A DNA stretch of 64,000 nucleotides from Candidatus Saccharimonadota bacterium (GCA_017515285.1 JAFWGN010000011.1:1-64000); one strand, 5' to 3'. Numbered from the stretch's first letter, positions 16,546-25,748 are shown. Numbers and translations are program-made. The notes: generated from the letters alone by a model not told the origin.

Positions 16546-17899
16546 ATTGCTTGAACCCTCTATCGCTAGCAATCGCCACCGCCGTCAAGGTTAGCGCCGT
16601 TTCGATTTCACTAAGATTGCGCCCACTAAAGTTTACTCCCCCGAGCGGTCGCCCAAGCAGGATTTTTCCGACCACCTCACCTTGGTTATCGCGAAGCTCC
16701 GCAATCCCTTCAATTCCGAGCGTCTTCAGTCTCACCTTCTCTTCGTCGGAAAGTTGAACCCAAACCCCCTTCTTTCCTGCCTTCATTTTCTGAATTTTCT
16801 CGACCTCCGTCCCGGAAAGCCGCGGATTTTTCAGCTCCGACGAATAAAGTTTCTCCCCGATTAAAAGCCCCGCATATTGGAAGTGAAGATGCTCCGCGAG
16901 AAACTCGGCCAGCTCCGTGTAATTAATGTATTCTTTGGAAATCGCCGTGAGTTTTTTCACGATATAAACTAGATCCACGTCCTTAACGCTAACCAGGCTC
17001 CGAATATACCCGCTAATCTCCGTCAAAACCGGCATCAAGAGTATGACAATCGTAATCATAATTATATTAAGAATAATCACGCTCGTGCTAGGAGAACTCA
17101 CCCTAAACAGGCTCATGAAAATAATGAAGAAAATCGCAAGATAGACAATCGCCGCAAGCGACATAATGATAATATAACTCAAAGTTTTTAGCCACCCGCC
17201 CCGAAGGTCAAGCAACCGATAACGCAAAATCGCGTAATAATGGAACACCCAAGCAAAACTCATCGCGAGCGGCCCGATCCAAACCGTGTCATATTTTCCA
17301 TACGCCGGGAGTAAGAAGTTAAACGTCAGCGCCAAGACTCCCGTAATCGCAAAACCGATGAGAACCATGATGTGCGCGCGCCGGGTGTTCGCGCTTTTAG
17401 TTCTTCGCGCTGCAATAAGAAGCCCAACCATATAAAGCGCCACCGTCGCAAAGTGATAGATCCCGTAAGCTACGTTAAAAAGGTTCTGATTTATCAAAAC
17501 CCTGTTCCCGGATACGTTGGAAAGTTCAATCCCCGAGTATAATAGCTCCGTCCTTGCCAGAATAAAATATATCAAAACGAGCGCATAAACCCCAAACACC
17601 CCCATACAAATCTTCCCGAACCGATATTTATAACAAGCATAACTCATCAACATCAAACACATCAACGGCGCACAAATATAATAAAACGCCACTATCGTCC
17701 GCGCCGATTCAAGCGAAATGTCCTCCGGAAGCCCAAGAAACGCCCCGACAAACAGCGCCCACCCCAACGCAAACAGCGTCGCCATAAAGAACAGAAACGC
17801 CGGAAACTTCTCCCCCTTCCGCGCCCCCGCCATCACCGAAACTCCAGAAAGCAGCGTCAAGACCGACACCGCGACTAAAAGAATAATAATCAGTTGCAC
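16544..17899 (-). CDS. 7TM sensor-like membrane protein with GAF-like domain, no kinase
   Basis: 451 residues from a GTG start at 17899, chosen because GAAGGAGG lies 7 bases upstream; a further ATG at 17938 would overlap the -10 box. Seven or more hydrophobic helices fill about 1-235, resembling the 7TM N-terminal sensor module of histidine kinases, followed by two more helices. The C-terminal part (about 300-450) looks like a GAF domain (YIVKKLTAISKEYINYTELA; LLIGEKLYSS; EVVGKILLGRPLGG; LSEIETALTLTAVAIA). No histidine kinase, GGDEF or ATPase motif follows, so signalling must pass to another protein. The ligand is unknown. Confidence 0.7.
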   Translation of the reverse strand: MQLIIILLVAVSVLTLLSGVSVMAGARKGEKFPAFLFFMATLFALGWALFVGAFLGLPEDISLESARTIVAFYYICAPLMCLMLMSYACYKYRFGKICMGVFGVYALVLIYFILARTELLYSGIELSNVSGNRVLINQNLFNVAYGIYHFATVALYMVGLLIAARRTKSANTRRAHIMVLIGFAITGVLALTFNFLLPAYGKYDTVWIGPLAMSFAWVFHYYAILRYRLLDLRGGWLKTLSYIIIMSLAAIVYLAIFFIIFMSLFRVSSPSTSVIILNIIMITIVILLMPVLTEISGYIRSLVSVKDVDLVYIVKKLTAISKEYINYTELAEFLAEHLHFQYAGLLIGEKLYSSELKNPRLSGTEVEKIQKMKAGKKGVWVQLSDEEKVRLKTLGIEGIAELRDNQGEVVGKILLGRPLGGVNFSGRNLSEIETALTLTAVAIASDRGFKQ

Positions 17900-17939
17900 T
17901 AGGCTACCTCCTTCATCTAACCTTATTATACCAAACATT

Positions 17940-17969
17940 GAAAAAACCTCAAGCCAAAAGCTCGAGGTT
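17940..17969 (-). terminator. minus-strand terminator after the methyltransferase-like gene
   Basis: AACCTCAAGC (17945-17954) pairs with GCTCGAGGTT (17960-17969); the A-run at 17940-17946 is the U-run of the minus-strand RNA. Confidence 0.8.
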
Positions 17970-17982
17970 AAGTAAAAGAAAG

Positions 17983-19194
17983 TTACGCTCGTTTTACGAG
18001 CTTCACCTTCACGCTCTGTGCCCCCCAGGGAGGAATTACGTTCGTATCGAGAGTTTCAAGCCCGAGCTTCGATTCCTGCCTGGCTGCTTTCGCGATCGAG
18101 ATATACCGCCCAAGAACTCGTTTAATGCGTTCTTCCGCCGCCTTCGCGGTCGGCGCAATCTGCATCTCCGCCGGGCTAATCGCCCAGCCCTGATTCCCGA
18201 CCCGTTTCATCGAATCGGTCATGACGAGAAAATCCATCAGAATCGCCCCGCCCGGCCTCAAAGTCGACTCCGCTACTTCGAGCAGACAGCAGAGGCTACC
18301 GTCGTCAAGATACATGGAAATCCCTTCCATCGTCACGAAATCCTGCGTCCCGCGCAGAAAATACGGACTCCAAGCCGCTCGGAACATACTGTCCGCGTAA
18401 TAATCAAGATGCTTCCGGTTAAAGTCGTCGTTTTCCCTAAACCCAGGGAACAACTCCTCCTTCGAAAGTATCCCCGGCGAAGTGTCGAACGCGGTATAAA
18501 TCGTCGGCGGGAGACCATAGTGCCTCTCCGGAAGATTTCCGCCCGCGAGCGCAAGCACCTGCGGGTAATCATGTTCCTTCTGGAAATACTCCCGGAGTTC
18601 CTTCGCCACCCACGCCGCCGTGTCGCGCTTGTCAACGTTCATCGCCTCAAACTGGCTCATTTGCGTCCAGGGGTCCCTCGCAGACAGTTCATGAATCCAC
18701 TGCCCGGAAAGTCCCCGCGTCCAGTATTCCGGCGCGTCGTCGTGCAGACACTCCATCACGTTCGCCATGGAGTCCTTCCCCCGCAAGATATTCAGATAGA
18801 AAATCAGCATCATCTCCGAATCCGGCACCATAAAATACTCAAAGTTGCGTAAAAGTCCCGGATTTTCGAGCATCTCCTCGAACTTGACCCTGAACTTCCG
18901 GAAATATTCCTCCTGGAGTTCTTCACTGGCGGCGATTTCGAAGGCTTCGTCGAGTCGGAGCATCATCTCCGCCTTCATTTTTGCGCCGGTCGTTCCGTCG
19001 CGGTCCGCCCCGTCTCGAATCAATCCGAGATAAGGGCAACCCTTTTCCATTCGTGAGACTTCCGGGATTTCCCCCGCACGGTAGCCAAAGCCGAGTTTGA
19101 GTTCTTTCAAAACCCAATCATTCATATCTTCCGGTCTCAAAGACGTTTCGCTAAACATATCAACCCGTCCCAAAATATCAAAACACGTTTTCAT
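17983..19194 (-). CDS. SAM-methyltransferase-like protein, copy 1
   Basis: 403 residues, no signal peptide. The central part has the layout of a class I SAM-dependent methyltransferase: VLALAGGNLPERHYGLPP (glycine loop), IYTAFDTSPG (acidic strand end), FVTMEGISMYLDD and LRPGGAILMDFLVM. The N-terminal 180 residues are helical and not recognised. It shares the GG..xPER..GL signature with the gene at 48731, so the two form a divergent family. AAGGAGG precedes the ATG and a leader of about 60 bases separates it from a TATAAT box (minus strand, about 19262-19267). The substrate is unknown. Confidence 0.6.
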   Translation of the reverse strand: MKTCFDILGRVDMFSETSLRPEDMNDWVLKELKLGFGYRAGEIPEVSRMEKGCPYLGLIRDGADRDGTTGAKMKAEMMLRLDEAFEIAASEELQEEYFRKFRVKFEEMLENPGLLRNFEYFMVPDSEMMLIFYLNILRGKDSMANVMECLHDDAPEYWTRGLSGQWIHELSARDPWTQMSQFEAMNVDKRDTAAWVAKELREYFQKEHDYPQVLALAGGNLPERHYGLPPTIYTAFDTSPGILSKEELFPGFRENDDFNRKHLDYYADSMFRAAWSPYFLRGTQDFVTMEGISMYLDDGSLCCLLEVAESTLRPGGAILMDFLVMTDSMKRVGNQGWAISPAEMQIAPTAKAAEERIKRVLGRYISIAKAARQESKLGLETLDTNVIPPWGAQSVKVKLVKRA

Positions 19195-19283
19195 GTCGCA
19201 CCCTCCTTTTCGCAGAATTAAAGAGCCTAGTTTTTACCTCCCCACCTGGGGCCTACACCGGAATTATACCAAAGTCCTCCTCT

Positions 19284-19393
19284 CTTGACAACCAAAACCA
19301 AGTTTGCTATAATAAAAACATATATTGACCGGCCCGGAAGGGTCGGGCATTTTAGTATTTAGACCATATTTATCAACTAATAGAAAGGAATAT
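19284..19393 (+). promoter_or_regulatory. nusA promoter and hairpin-containing leader
   Basis: TTGACA (19284-19289) and TATAAT (19308-19313), 18-base spacing. The 70-base leader contains GCCCG (19332-19336) pairing with CGGGC (19344-19348), followed by ATTTTAG. It resembles a weak terminator upstream of nusA and could allow NusA to control its own synthesis. Confidence 0.6.
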
Positions 19394-20569
19394 ATGGAAG
19401 GTCTCGACCTCAAACAAATGACCGCGATGGTTAAAGTCATCGCCGAAGAGAAAAATCTCCCCGAAGAAACCGTCCTCGACGTGATTCAAATGGCAATTGC
19501 CGCCGCCTGGAGAAAAGACAACGGCGACAAGGACATGAACGTTCGCGCCGTCTTAAACATGAACACCGGTGAAGCCGACGTGTTCGTTACCCGCACGGTA
19601 ATCGAAGCCGGGCTCGCGTTCAACCCCGCAACGGAAATCCCGGCGGACGACCCGAGAGCGGAAGGTAAAGCAGTCGGCGAAGAAGTCGAAGAAAAATGCA
19701 AAGTTGAAGGTTTTGGTCGCGTCGCTTCCCAAACTGCAAAACAAGTCGTCATCCAACGCCTCCGTGAAGCCGAGCGCGAAGCTGTCCTCGCCATGTTCGA
19801 AGACAAAATCGGCACCGTCGTTACCGGCATGGTCCTCCGCGTTGATCGCAACGTCGTTCGCATCGACCTCGGCCGCACCGTCGGCATTATGCCGAGATCG
19901 GAACAAATCGACGGCGAATATTACACCGTTGGCTCCCGCATCAAGGTCTATATTAAAGGTATCGAGCGCGACGAACGTGGCGCCGGGCTTCTTCTTTCCC
20001 GCGGTTGTGCCGAATTTGTAGAATACCTCTTCCGCCAAGAAGTCCCCGAAATCGAAAACGGCACCGTGGAAATCCGCGGCATCGCCCGTGAAGCCGGTCG
20101 CAGAACCAAGATCGCCGTCATGTCCACCGTCCCCGGCATTGACCCTGTCGGCACCTTCGTTGGCGGTCGTGGCGTCCGTGTCCAAGCCGTCATGAACGAA
20201 ATCGGCGAACGCGAAAAAATCGACATCATCACTTGGTCCGACAACGCCTCCGAGTTTATCCGCGAGGCTCTTTCCCCGGCGGAAGTTGTCAAGGTAGAAA
20301 TCAACGGTAAAAAAGCCAAAGTTTTCGTCACCGAAGACCAACAGTCCATCGCCATCGGTCGCCAGGGCCAAAACGTCCGTCTAGCTTCGAAGCTCACCGG
20401 CTACGACCTCGACATCGAACTCTCCGAAGCCCCGAAGAAAAAGAAAAAGCAAAACGTCGAAGACGCGTTGCTTAATGCGATTGCTGAGGAAGGCGAGAAT
20501 CCTTCCGAGGAGACCCCAGAGGACGCCTCTGAAGACACCGCTGAAGACGCCCCTAAAGCCGAGAACTAA
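19394..20569 (+). CDS. nusA: transcription termination/antitermination factor NusA
   Basis: 391 residues from ATG 19394 (AGAAAGGA site upstream; an in-frame ATG at 19325 lies inside the leader hairpin). The N-terminal RNA-polymerase-binding domain (1-125), S1 domain (about 135-200, GTVVTGMVLRVDRNVVRIDLG) and two KH domains (GIAREAGRRTKIAV; GRGVRVQAVMNEIGEREKIDI; EDQQSIAIGRQGQNVRLASKL) are in the usual order. The end is an acidic tail (EEGENPSEETPEDASEDTAED) in place of the acidic repeats of Enterobacteria. Infers normal roles in pausing, termination and antitermination. A bidirectional terminator follows. Confidence 0.95.
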   Translation: MEGLDLKQMTAMVKVIAEEKNLPEETVLDVIQMAIAAAWRKDNGDKDMNVRAVLNMNTGEADVFVTRTVIEAGLAFNPATEIPADDPRAEGKAVGEEVEEKCKVEGFGRVASQTAKQVVIQRLREAEREAVLAMFEDKIGTVVTGMVLRVDRNVVRIDLGRTVGIMPRSEQIDGEYYTVGSRIKVYIKGIERDERGAGLLLSRGCAEFVEYLFRQEVPEIENGTVEIRGIAREAGRRTKIAVMSTVPGIDPVGTFVGGRGVRVQAVMNEIGEREKIDIITWSDNASEFIREALSPAEVVKVEINGKKAKVFVTEDQQSIAIGRQGQNVRLASKLTGYDLDIELSEAPKKKKKQNVEDALLNAIAEEGENPSEETPEDASEDTAEDAPKAEN

Positions 20570-20572
20570 TTT

Positions 20573-20599
20573 AAAAGCCCCCGAACTTCGGGGGCTTTT
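20573..20599. terminator. bidirectional terminator between nusA and MBL gene
   Basis: AAAAGCCCCCGAA and TTCGGGGGCTTTT form a perfect stem with A- and T-runs on both sides, serving nusA (+) and the convergent gene (-). Confidence 0.9.
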
Positions 20600-20603
20600 C
20601 TTG

Positions 20604-21545
20604 TCAGCAGAAACTGGTGGGCTCGGCGAGGGAAATCCTCTTCGCGAACTGTCCGCCGAAGGTCTTATCGACCTCGTATGCGAGCTTTGTATAATGCTCG
20701 TAGTGCATGAGGATAATCCTCATCGTCGGATATTTCGCGAGCAATTTCGCAAGCTCCGCCTTCACTTTGGCGAACTGGAGATGCGAAGTACTTTCGCGGA
20801 CCTCGACATCGAGATATAACTCAATCGGCGTCTCCGCATCGTAGTTGGCCTGTCCGGTCGTCCTCTCAATAAATCGGACAAACGGCGCAATGGTATTCGT
20901 ATCGCCGGAATAGATAATGAGTTTTCCGTCAACCTTAAACGCGAACCCAGTTGCTCCGTTAAGCCTCGGAGTGTGGTCCGTCGGAATCGTTCCGATAAAC
21001 CAGTCCGGTTTCAGAAGTCGCGGATTGCAGTTTCCATACCGGTCATTGAACACCCAAGCCTTCCCATAATGGACATACTCCATCAGGTTATAAATCGGCC
21101 CCTCGTCGGTACTTTTCTCAATCACGCCCTCCCGAGTGAGCTTCCCAATCAAGTCATTTTTGACGGTCGCATCAACCAGGAATGTGAGTTCATGCCCAGG
21201 CTGCAGATGATGCGTGCACCAGGCCAACCTTCCCGCCCCTGACGCATGGTCGTCGTGCGTATGCGTGATACAACAATAGACACTTTTGATGAGCGAGTTC
21301 TTGATTAAGCTCCTCTGTCGATAAACATTGAGCATTGACGAGTCGATAAAAACTATCGTATTCGGGTCAGGGAAGAAGACCGCATTCGTATGCGACTCCG
21401 ACTCCCCATTCATAGTTCCAAAGAACCTAAGCGTCGGTCCATTAGTCCGAGCAGGCTCCGCGGCTTTCGCCAAACGAGTAATTCTTGGCATTGTCTCCAC
21501 CTCTTTCTCAAAAAGTCCTACCATCTTGATATTGGTATTTATCAT
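20604..21545 (-). CDS. metallo-beta-lactamase-fold hydrolase
   Basis: 313 residues from ATG 21545, chosen because GGAGGGG lies just upstream. MBL-fold motifs: THTHDDHASG (HxHxDH metal site), IPTDHTPR, IYSGDTNT and a late LMHYEHY. The organisation is closest to RNase Z/phosphodiesterase-like MBL proteins of the single-domain type, but no exosite or specific substrate motif is evident, so the reaction is not assigned. It is cytoplasmic. The minus-strand promoter has TATAAT at about 21572-21577. It lies next to RNase J, a different MBL protein, transcribed the other way. Confidence 0.8.
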   Translation of the reverse strand: MINTNIKMVGLFEKEVETMPRITRLAKAAEPARTNGPTLRFFGTMNGESESHTNAVFFPDPNTIVFIDSSMLNVYRQRSLIKNSLIKSVYCCITHTHDDHASGAGRLAWCTHHLQPGHELTFLVDATVKNDLIGKLTREGVIEKSTDEGPIYNLMEYVHYGKAWVFNDRYGNCNPRLLKPDWFIGTIPTDHTPRLNGATGFAFKVDGKLIIYSGDTNTIAPFVRFIERTTGQANYDAETPIELYLDVEVRESTSHLQFAKVKAELAKLLAKYPTMRIILMHYEHYTKLAYEVDKTFGGQFAKRISLAEPTSFC

Positions 21546-21610
21546 ACCGTTCCCCTCCTCTGGATAGTATCTCCTAATTATACCATATTTTACAAGGAAT
21601 AGCAAGGTTA

Positions 21611-21639
21611 TTGACATTCTCGTCTCGAAGCGTTATGAT
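21611..21639 (+). promoter_or_regulatory. promoter of RNase J gene
   Basis: TTGACA (21611-21616), 17 bases, TATGAT (21634-21639). The leader to 21686 ends in a CAAAGGAAA ribosome binding site. Confidence 0.8.
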
Positions 21640-21685
21640 ATTAACAATTATTTCACTTGTTTTCAAAACTTAACCAAAGGAAAAT

Positions 21686-23848
21686 ATGAATCAATCCGAA
21701 CAAGAACGCCGTGCGCGCCTCTTAAAACAAGGGGTCGAGCGACTTCCCGACATCAAAAAACGCTTCGAAGAGGCCCAAAAACGCAATTTTAACTCCAATT
21801 TCGCCCCTGGAGGCAAGGATGAAAAATTAGTACAAAGGAACGGCTCTTCAAAGAAAAACGCCGGAAAACCGGCTAAAAATGCGCCCAAATCCAAAAAGCC
21901 CGCCAGAAACGCTCAAAAATCACCAAAGTCGCAAAAATCCGACAAATCTGCCGTCGAGAAACGCAAGGTTAATCTCTCCGTCTCGACCAGAAAAGGAGAG
22001 ATGATTCATCATCAACGCCTCCTTTCTCAAGACGTCAACGCCCAAGCCACCCAACACATCATCGGCATCCCCGTCAACAAATCCCGTTACAACGGCTACG
22101 ATGGCAAGCAAGTCACCAACGCGATGCTAAAGAAGGCCCGCCCGAACCCCGACGCCGTCCGGATTATTCCCATCGGCGGCCTCGGAGAAATTGGCATCGG
22201 CAAGAACATGACCGTCATCGAATATAAAAACGAGATGATTGTCGTCGATATGGGTGTCCTCTTCGCTGACGGCGACTATCCCGGCGTCAACTACCTCATC
22301 CCCGACATTAAATATTTAGAGGACAATAAAAACAACGTCAAGGCGATTCTCTTCACTCACGCCCACCTCGACCATATCGGCGCTTGCCGCCACCTCTTGC
22401 CGAAGTTTAACCCGACGACCCCGATTTACGCCACCGAATTTACCATCGGCATGATTAAGAAACAGATGTCCGAACTCCCCGACGAACCGGATTTGAACTA
22501 CATCTCGGTTGACCCCTTCCGCCACGAAAAAATTCAAGTCAGCGAACATCTCTCCGTCGAGTTTATTCACACGCTACACTCCATCCCCGGCAACGCCGCC
22601 ATTGTCGTCCGCACTCCAAACGGAACGATTTACCTCTCCGGCGACTGGCGCCACGAAGCGAACCCCGTCGGTACCCAAACCGACTACGCCCGTATTGACG
22701 AGATTGTCAAAAAAGAGGGAATTGACCTCCTCGTCAACGAATCGACCAACATTGACTCCCCCGGGAAGCACCCTCACTCCGAATTTGACGTCGGAGAGAA
22801 CCTCGGTCGCGTCATGGATCACTACGCCAACGGCCGTGTCATCGTCTCCTGCTTCTCGTCCCAAATCGGTCGTATCGAGCTCGTCTTGAAAGAAGCGCAC
22901 GCCCGTGGCCGCAAGGTCGCCTTCTCTGGTTTTTCGATGATTAACAACGTCGAAGTCGCATTACGCGCGCACGCCATCAAGGTCCCGAAAGACACCATCA
23001 TGAAGATGGAAGACATCATCAAACTCCCCGACGAAAAAGTCTGTATCGTCTGTACCGGCTCCCAGGGCGAACTTAACGCCGTCTTGAACCGGATGATTAC
23101 CGGCCAACATAAATACATTAAAATTAAGCCTACCGACACCATCGTCTTCTCTTCGAACCCAATCCCCGGAAACGAGCCGCACGTTGTCTCGACCGTCGGC
23201 GGGCTTCTCCGCGAAGGCGCTACCGTCATCCAAAACGGCAAGTCTCACATCACCAACCTCGGCCCGCTTCACCTTTCCGGCCATGCTTACTACGAGGATC
23301 ACGTCGAATTTGTTACTCGCCTCCACCCCAAGAACTATATGCCCTACCACGGCGAGTTCTACATGCTCGAGCATAACGCCGAGATGGCAGAAAACGTCAT
23401 CGGCATCCCGCACGACCGCATTATTTTAAGTGACAACGGCGACATCGTCGAACTTCTCCCCAACAAAACCATCAAAAAGAACGGCCGGATTTATGTCGGC
23501 AACAAACTCTTCGACGACGCCGACCAACCCGTCCACGAAGCCGTCGTCAAAGACCGCATCCACATCTCCCGCGAAGGCATCTTTATCATCATCTTAACGC
23601 TTTCAAAGAAAACCGGTCGCCTCATCAAAACCCCGGACATCGTCTCCCGCGCCTTCATCTACCTTGACAATTCCGAAGAACTAATCGGCAAAATCCGCCA
23701 CTATCTCCGTGCCAAGACCGACAAGTCCATCTCCACCGACCCAGAGCTAAAGGTCTTAAAGGAAGAAATCAAGGAAGACATCACCCACATTCTCTACGAC
23801 GCCACCGGCCACACTCCCATCGTCATCCCTGTCATCAACAAGGTCTAA
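21686..23848 (+). CDS. rnj: ribonuclease J
   Basis: 720 residues. A lysine-rich, low-complexity N-terminal extension (1-150, KKNAGKPAKNAPKSKKPARN) precedes the MBL/beta-CASP core: IPIGGLGEIGIGKNMTVIEY, HAHLDHIGACRHLLPK (from His225), TLHSIPGNAAIVV, LSGDWRHEANP and the beta-CASP motifs CTGSQGELNA and LHLSGHAYYEDH, then HPKNYMPYHGEF. The C-terminal domain ends in TGHTPIVIPVINKV. RNase J does 5'-3' exonucleolytic and endonucleolytic RNA decay and 16S maturation, often replacing RNase E. The N-terminal extension is about 150 residues longer than in Bacillus and may bind RNA; that is inferred from charge. Confidence 0.95.
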   Translation: MNQSEQERRARLLKQGVERLPDIKKRFEEAQKRNFNSNFAPGGKDEKLVQRNGSSKKNAGKPAKNAPKSKKPARNAQKSPKSQKSDKSAVEKRKVNLSVSTRKGEMIHHQRLLSQDVNAQATQHIIGIPVNKSRYNGYDGKQVTNAMLKKARPNPDAVRIIPIGGLGEIGIGKNMTVIEYKNEMIVVDMGVLFADGDYPGVNYLIPDIKYLEDNKNNVKAILFTHAHLDHIGACRHLLPKFNPTTPIYATEFTIGMIKKQMSELPDEPDLNYISVDPFRHEKIQVSEHLSVEFIHTLHSIPGNAAIVVRTPNGTIYLSGDWRHEANPVGTQTDYARIDEIVKKEGIDLLVNESTNIDSPGKHPHSEFDVGENLGRVMDHYANGRVIVSCFSSQIGRIELVLKEAHARGRKVAFSGFSMINNVEVALRAHAIKVPKDTIMKMEDIIKLPDEKVCIVCTGSQGELNAVLNRMITGQHKYIKIKPTDTIVFSSNPIPGNEPHVVSTVGGLLREGATVIQNGKSHITNLGPLHLSGHAYYEDHVEFVTRLHPKNYMPYHGEFYMLEHNAEMAENVIGIPHDRIILSDNGDIVELLPNKTIKKNGRIYVGNKLFDDADQPVHEAVVKDRIHISREGIFIIILTLSKKTGRLIKTPDIVSRAFIYLDNSEELIGKIRHYLRAKTDKSISTDPELKVLKEEIKEDITHILYDATGHTPIVIPVINKV

Positions 23849-23854
23849 AAATAT

Positions 23855-23878
23855 GCTCCTTCGGGAGCTTATTTTTTT
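23855..23878 (+). terminator. intrinsic terminator after RNase J
   Basis: GCTCC-TTCG-GGAGC (23855-23868) followed by TTATTTTTTT. Confidence 0.9.
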
Positions 23879-23898
23879 CATTTTTAAGCATAATCGTG

Positions 23899-23933
23899 TA
23901 TAATATATATAATTAAACAAGGAAATAACTGCG
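23899..23933 (+). promoter_or_regulatory. -10 box and short leader of beta-helix protein
   Basis: TATAAT (23899-23904) with a predicted start near 23911 and AAGGA (23919-23923) before ATG 23934; unlike many genes here this one has a leader. Confidence 0.6.
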
Positions 23934-25616
23934 ATGCAAAACAACCAACCCGACACTCCCCCTAGCGGCAACGGCGCTCCTGGCGAGCAACCCTCCGGTG
24001 CCGACGTCGTTCATACCGGCGCCACAGTTTTCTCCGACTCGACGACTGAGACCGGGCAATCCTACTCCTCTACCACCGGCGGAGAGAACGCCCTTCTCGC
24101 CGTGAACGGGGAATCGACTGTTACTAACCCCACCGTCACTAAATCCGGCGACGAGTCCTCGGAAAACTCCGACTTCTATGGAACCAACGCGGCGGTTCTC
24201 GCAACCGACGGTGTTTTGACTCTCGACGGGGGATCCGTGAAGACAGACGGCGCTCATGCTAACGCAGTCTTTGCCTATACCCTCGGTAAGATTGTTGTAA
24301 AAAATACAACAATCAGCACATCGGGCAATAACTCCGGCGCCCTTATGGTTACCATGGGTGGAACTCTGGAAGCGACGAACGTTACCGCCGAAACCTTCGG
24401 CAACTCTTCCGCCCCCATTCGCTCCGACCGCGGCGGCGGAACGCTCACCGTCTCCGGCGGCTCCTTCACTTCTCACGGGACCGGCTCCCCGGCGATTTAT
24501 TCGACCGCCGACGTCCGCGTCGAGAACAACGCCGTCCTGACCTCGACCGCCTCCGAAGGTATCGTCATCGAGGGCAATAATTCCGTCACCCTCGACACCG
24601 TCACCTTAACCGACACGAACACAACCCTAAACGGCAACTCTGAGACTTACAAAAACATCTTCATTTACCAAAGTATGTCCGGCGACGCCAGCGAAGGAAC
24701 CGGCACCTTCTCCGCCAAGAACTCCACCATCACGACCAACCAAGGCGACACCTTCTTCGTCACGAACACGACCGCGACAATCAACCTCGACAACAACAAA
24801 ATCATCAACAATGACATCAACTCCGCCCTTCTCCGCGCCGGAGCGGGAAAGTGGGGCAATGCTGGTAGCAACGGCGGACACGTCGATTTTATTCTCGCAA
24901 ACCAAGTCGCCGAAGGCGATTTGATTGCCGACTCCGTCTCAAGTATCTATCTCGCCTTGAGCAACTCGAGCTTCTACATGGGCGTCATTAACGGCGCCAA
25001 CACTGCGCAAAACGTCGAAGTTGTCCTCGACGACACTTCCCAACTCATTCTCGCCGGCGACTCTTACATCTCAAGTCTCACCAACGCCGATAAAGAAAAC
25101 AAGAACATCTACGGCAACGGTTACAAACTCTACGTCAACGGTAGCGAAGTCGCAATCAACGGCAGTGAGGCCCCGACCGCGCCCGAGGTTACATTCTACG
25201 CCGAAACCGAAACCGAAGAAGTCGTCGCGGAAACCGCGGCCACGGTCTGTAAAGAAACCTTCTTCACCGATTGCTCCGGCAACGTCAAACTCCCGATTCT
25301 CGTCGGTGGCGCAGCCATTATTGTTATCATTATCGCGATTATCGCCTTCGCTCTTCACGGCAAAAAGAAGAAAGGCCCCGCCACCCCGGGAAGCGGTGCC
25401 AATAACATGACTCCGCCCGCTCCAGGAAACGCCCGTCCCGACTTCTCGGCCCTTGATAGCACTCCTGCCCCCGCTCCTACTCCTACTCCCGCCACTCAGC
25501 CTAAGCCACCCGTCCAACCCCAACAACCCCCAGTCCAACCCGCCCAACCCGCGCAACCTGCGCAACCTGCGCAACCCACCCAACCTCCTCGCCCGCCACT
25601 AGTCGGTCAAATGTAA
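23934..25616 (+). CDS. beta-helix surface protein with C-terminal membrane helix and Pro-rich tail
   Basis: 560 residues. Residues 1-30 are hydrophilic and Pro-rich with no signal peptide. Residues 35-415 are Thr/Ser/Asn/Gly-rich short repeats (VLATDGVLTLDGGSVKTDG, ITTSGNNSGALMV and similar) typical of right-handed beta-helix, pectate-lyase-like adhesin regions. One membrane helix follows (about 460-482, LPILVGGAAIIVIIIAIIAF), then KKKK and a Pro/Gln-rich tail with PAQ repeats. By the positive-inside rule the tail is cytoplasmic and the beta-helix outside, which needs insertion without a classical signal. Copy 3 of the recurring palindrome lies in its codons for VVKNTT. The function is unknown; surface attachment is inferred. 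Confidence 0.7.
   Translation: MQNNQPDTPPSGNGAPGEQPSGADVVHTGATVFSDSTTETGQSYSSTTGGENALLAVNGESTVTNPTVTKSGDESSENSDFYGTNAAVLATDGVLTLDGGSVKTDGAHANAVFAYTLGKIVVKNTTISTSGNNSGALMVTMGGTLEATNVTAETFGNSSAPIRSDRGGGTLTVSGGSFTSHGTGSPAIYSTADVRVENNAVLTSTASEGIVIEGNNSVTLDTVTLTDTNTTLNGNSETYKNIFIYQSMSGDASEGTGTFSAKNSTITTNQGDTFFVTNTTATINLDNNKIINNDINSALLRAGAGKWGNAGSNGGHVDFILANQVAEGDLIADSVSSIYLALSNSSFYMGVINGANTAQNVEVVLDDTSQLILAGDSYISSLTNADKENKNIYGNGYKLYVNGSEVAINGSEAPTAPEVTFYAETETEEVVAETAATVCKETFFTDCSGNVKLPILVGGAAIIVIIIAIIAFALHGKKKKGPATPGSGANNMTPPAPGNARPDFSALDSTPAPAPTPTPATQPKPPVQPQQPPVQPAQPAQPAQPAQPTQPPRPPLVGQM
24291..24313. repeat. TGTTGTAAA palindrome, copy 3 (inside beta-helix gene)
   Basis: ATTGTTGTA and TACAACAAT flank an A5 centre. 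Encodes IVVKNTT in the reading frame. Confidence 0.75.
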
Positions 25617-25622
25617 GAAAAC

Positions 25623-25641
25623 GCCCCGAAAGGGGCATTTT
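25623..25641 (+). terminator. intrinsic terminator after beta-helix gene
   Basis: GCCCC-GAAA-GGGGC followed by ATTTTC. The tRNA-Leu -10 box TATAAT (25647-25652) starts six bases later. Confidence 0.85.
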
Positions 25642-25661
25642 CGTGATATAATACGAAGAAC

Positions 25662-25748
25662 CCCCGGATGGCGGAATTGGCAGACGCGCTAGCTTCAGGT
25701 GCTAGTCCGAGCAATCGGGTGCAGGTTCAACCCCTGTTCCGGGGACCA
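25662..25748 (+). tRNA. tRNA-Leu (anticodon CAG)
   Basis: 87-base class II tRNA: acceptor CCCCGGA pairs with TCCGGGG, loop TTCAGGT gives anticodon CAG, a long variable arm (TCCGAGCAATCGGGT region), GGTTCAAC T-loop, A discriminator and encoded CCA. Confidence 0.95.
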
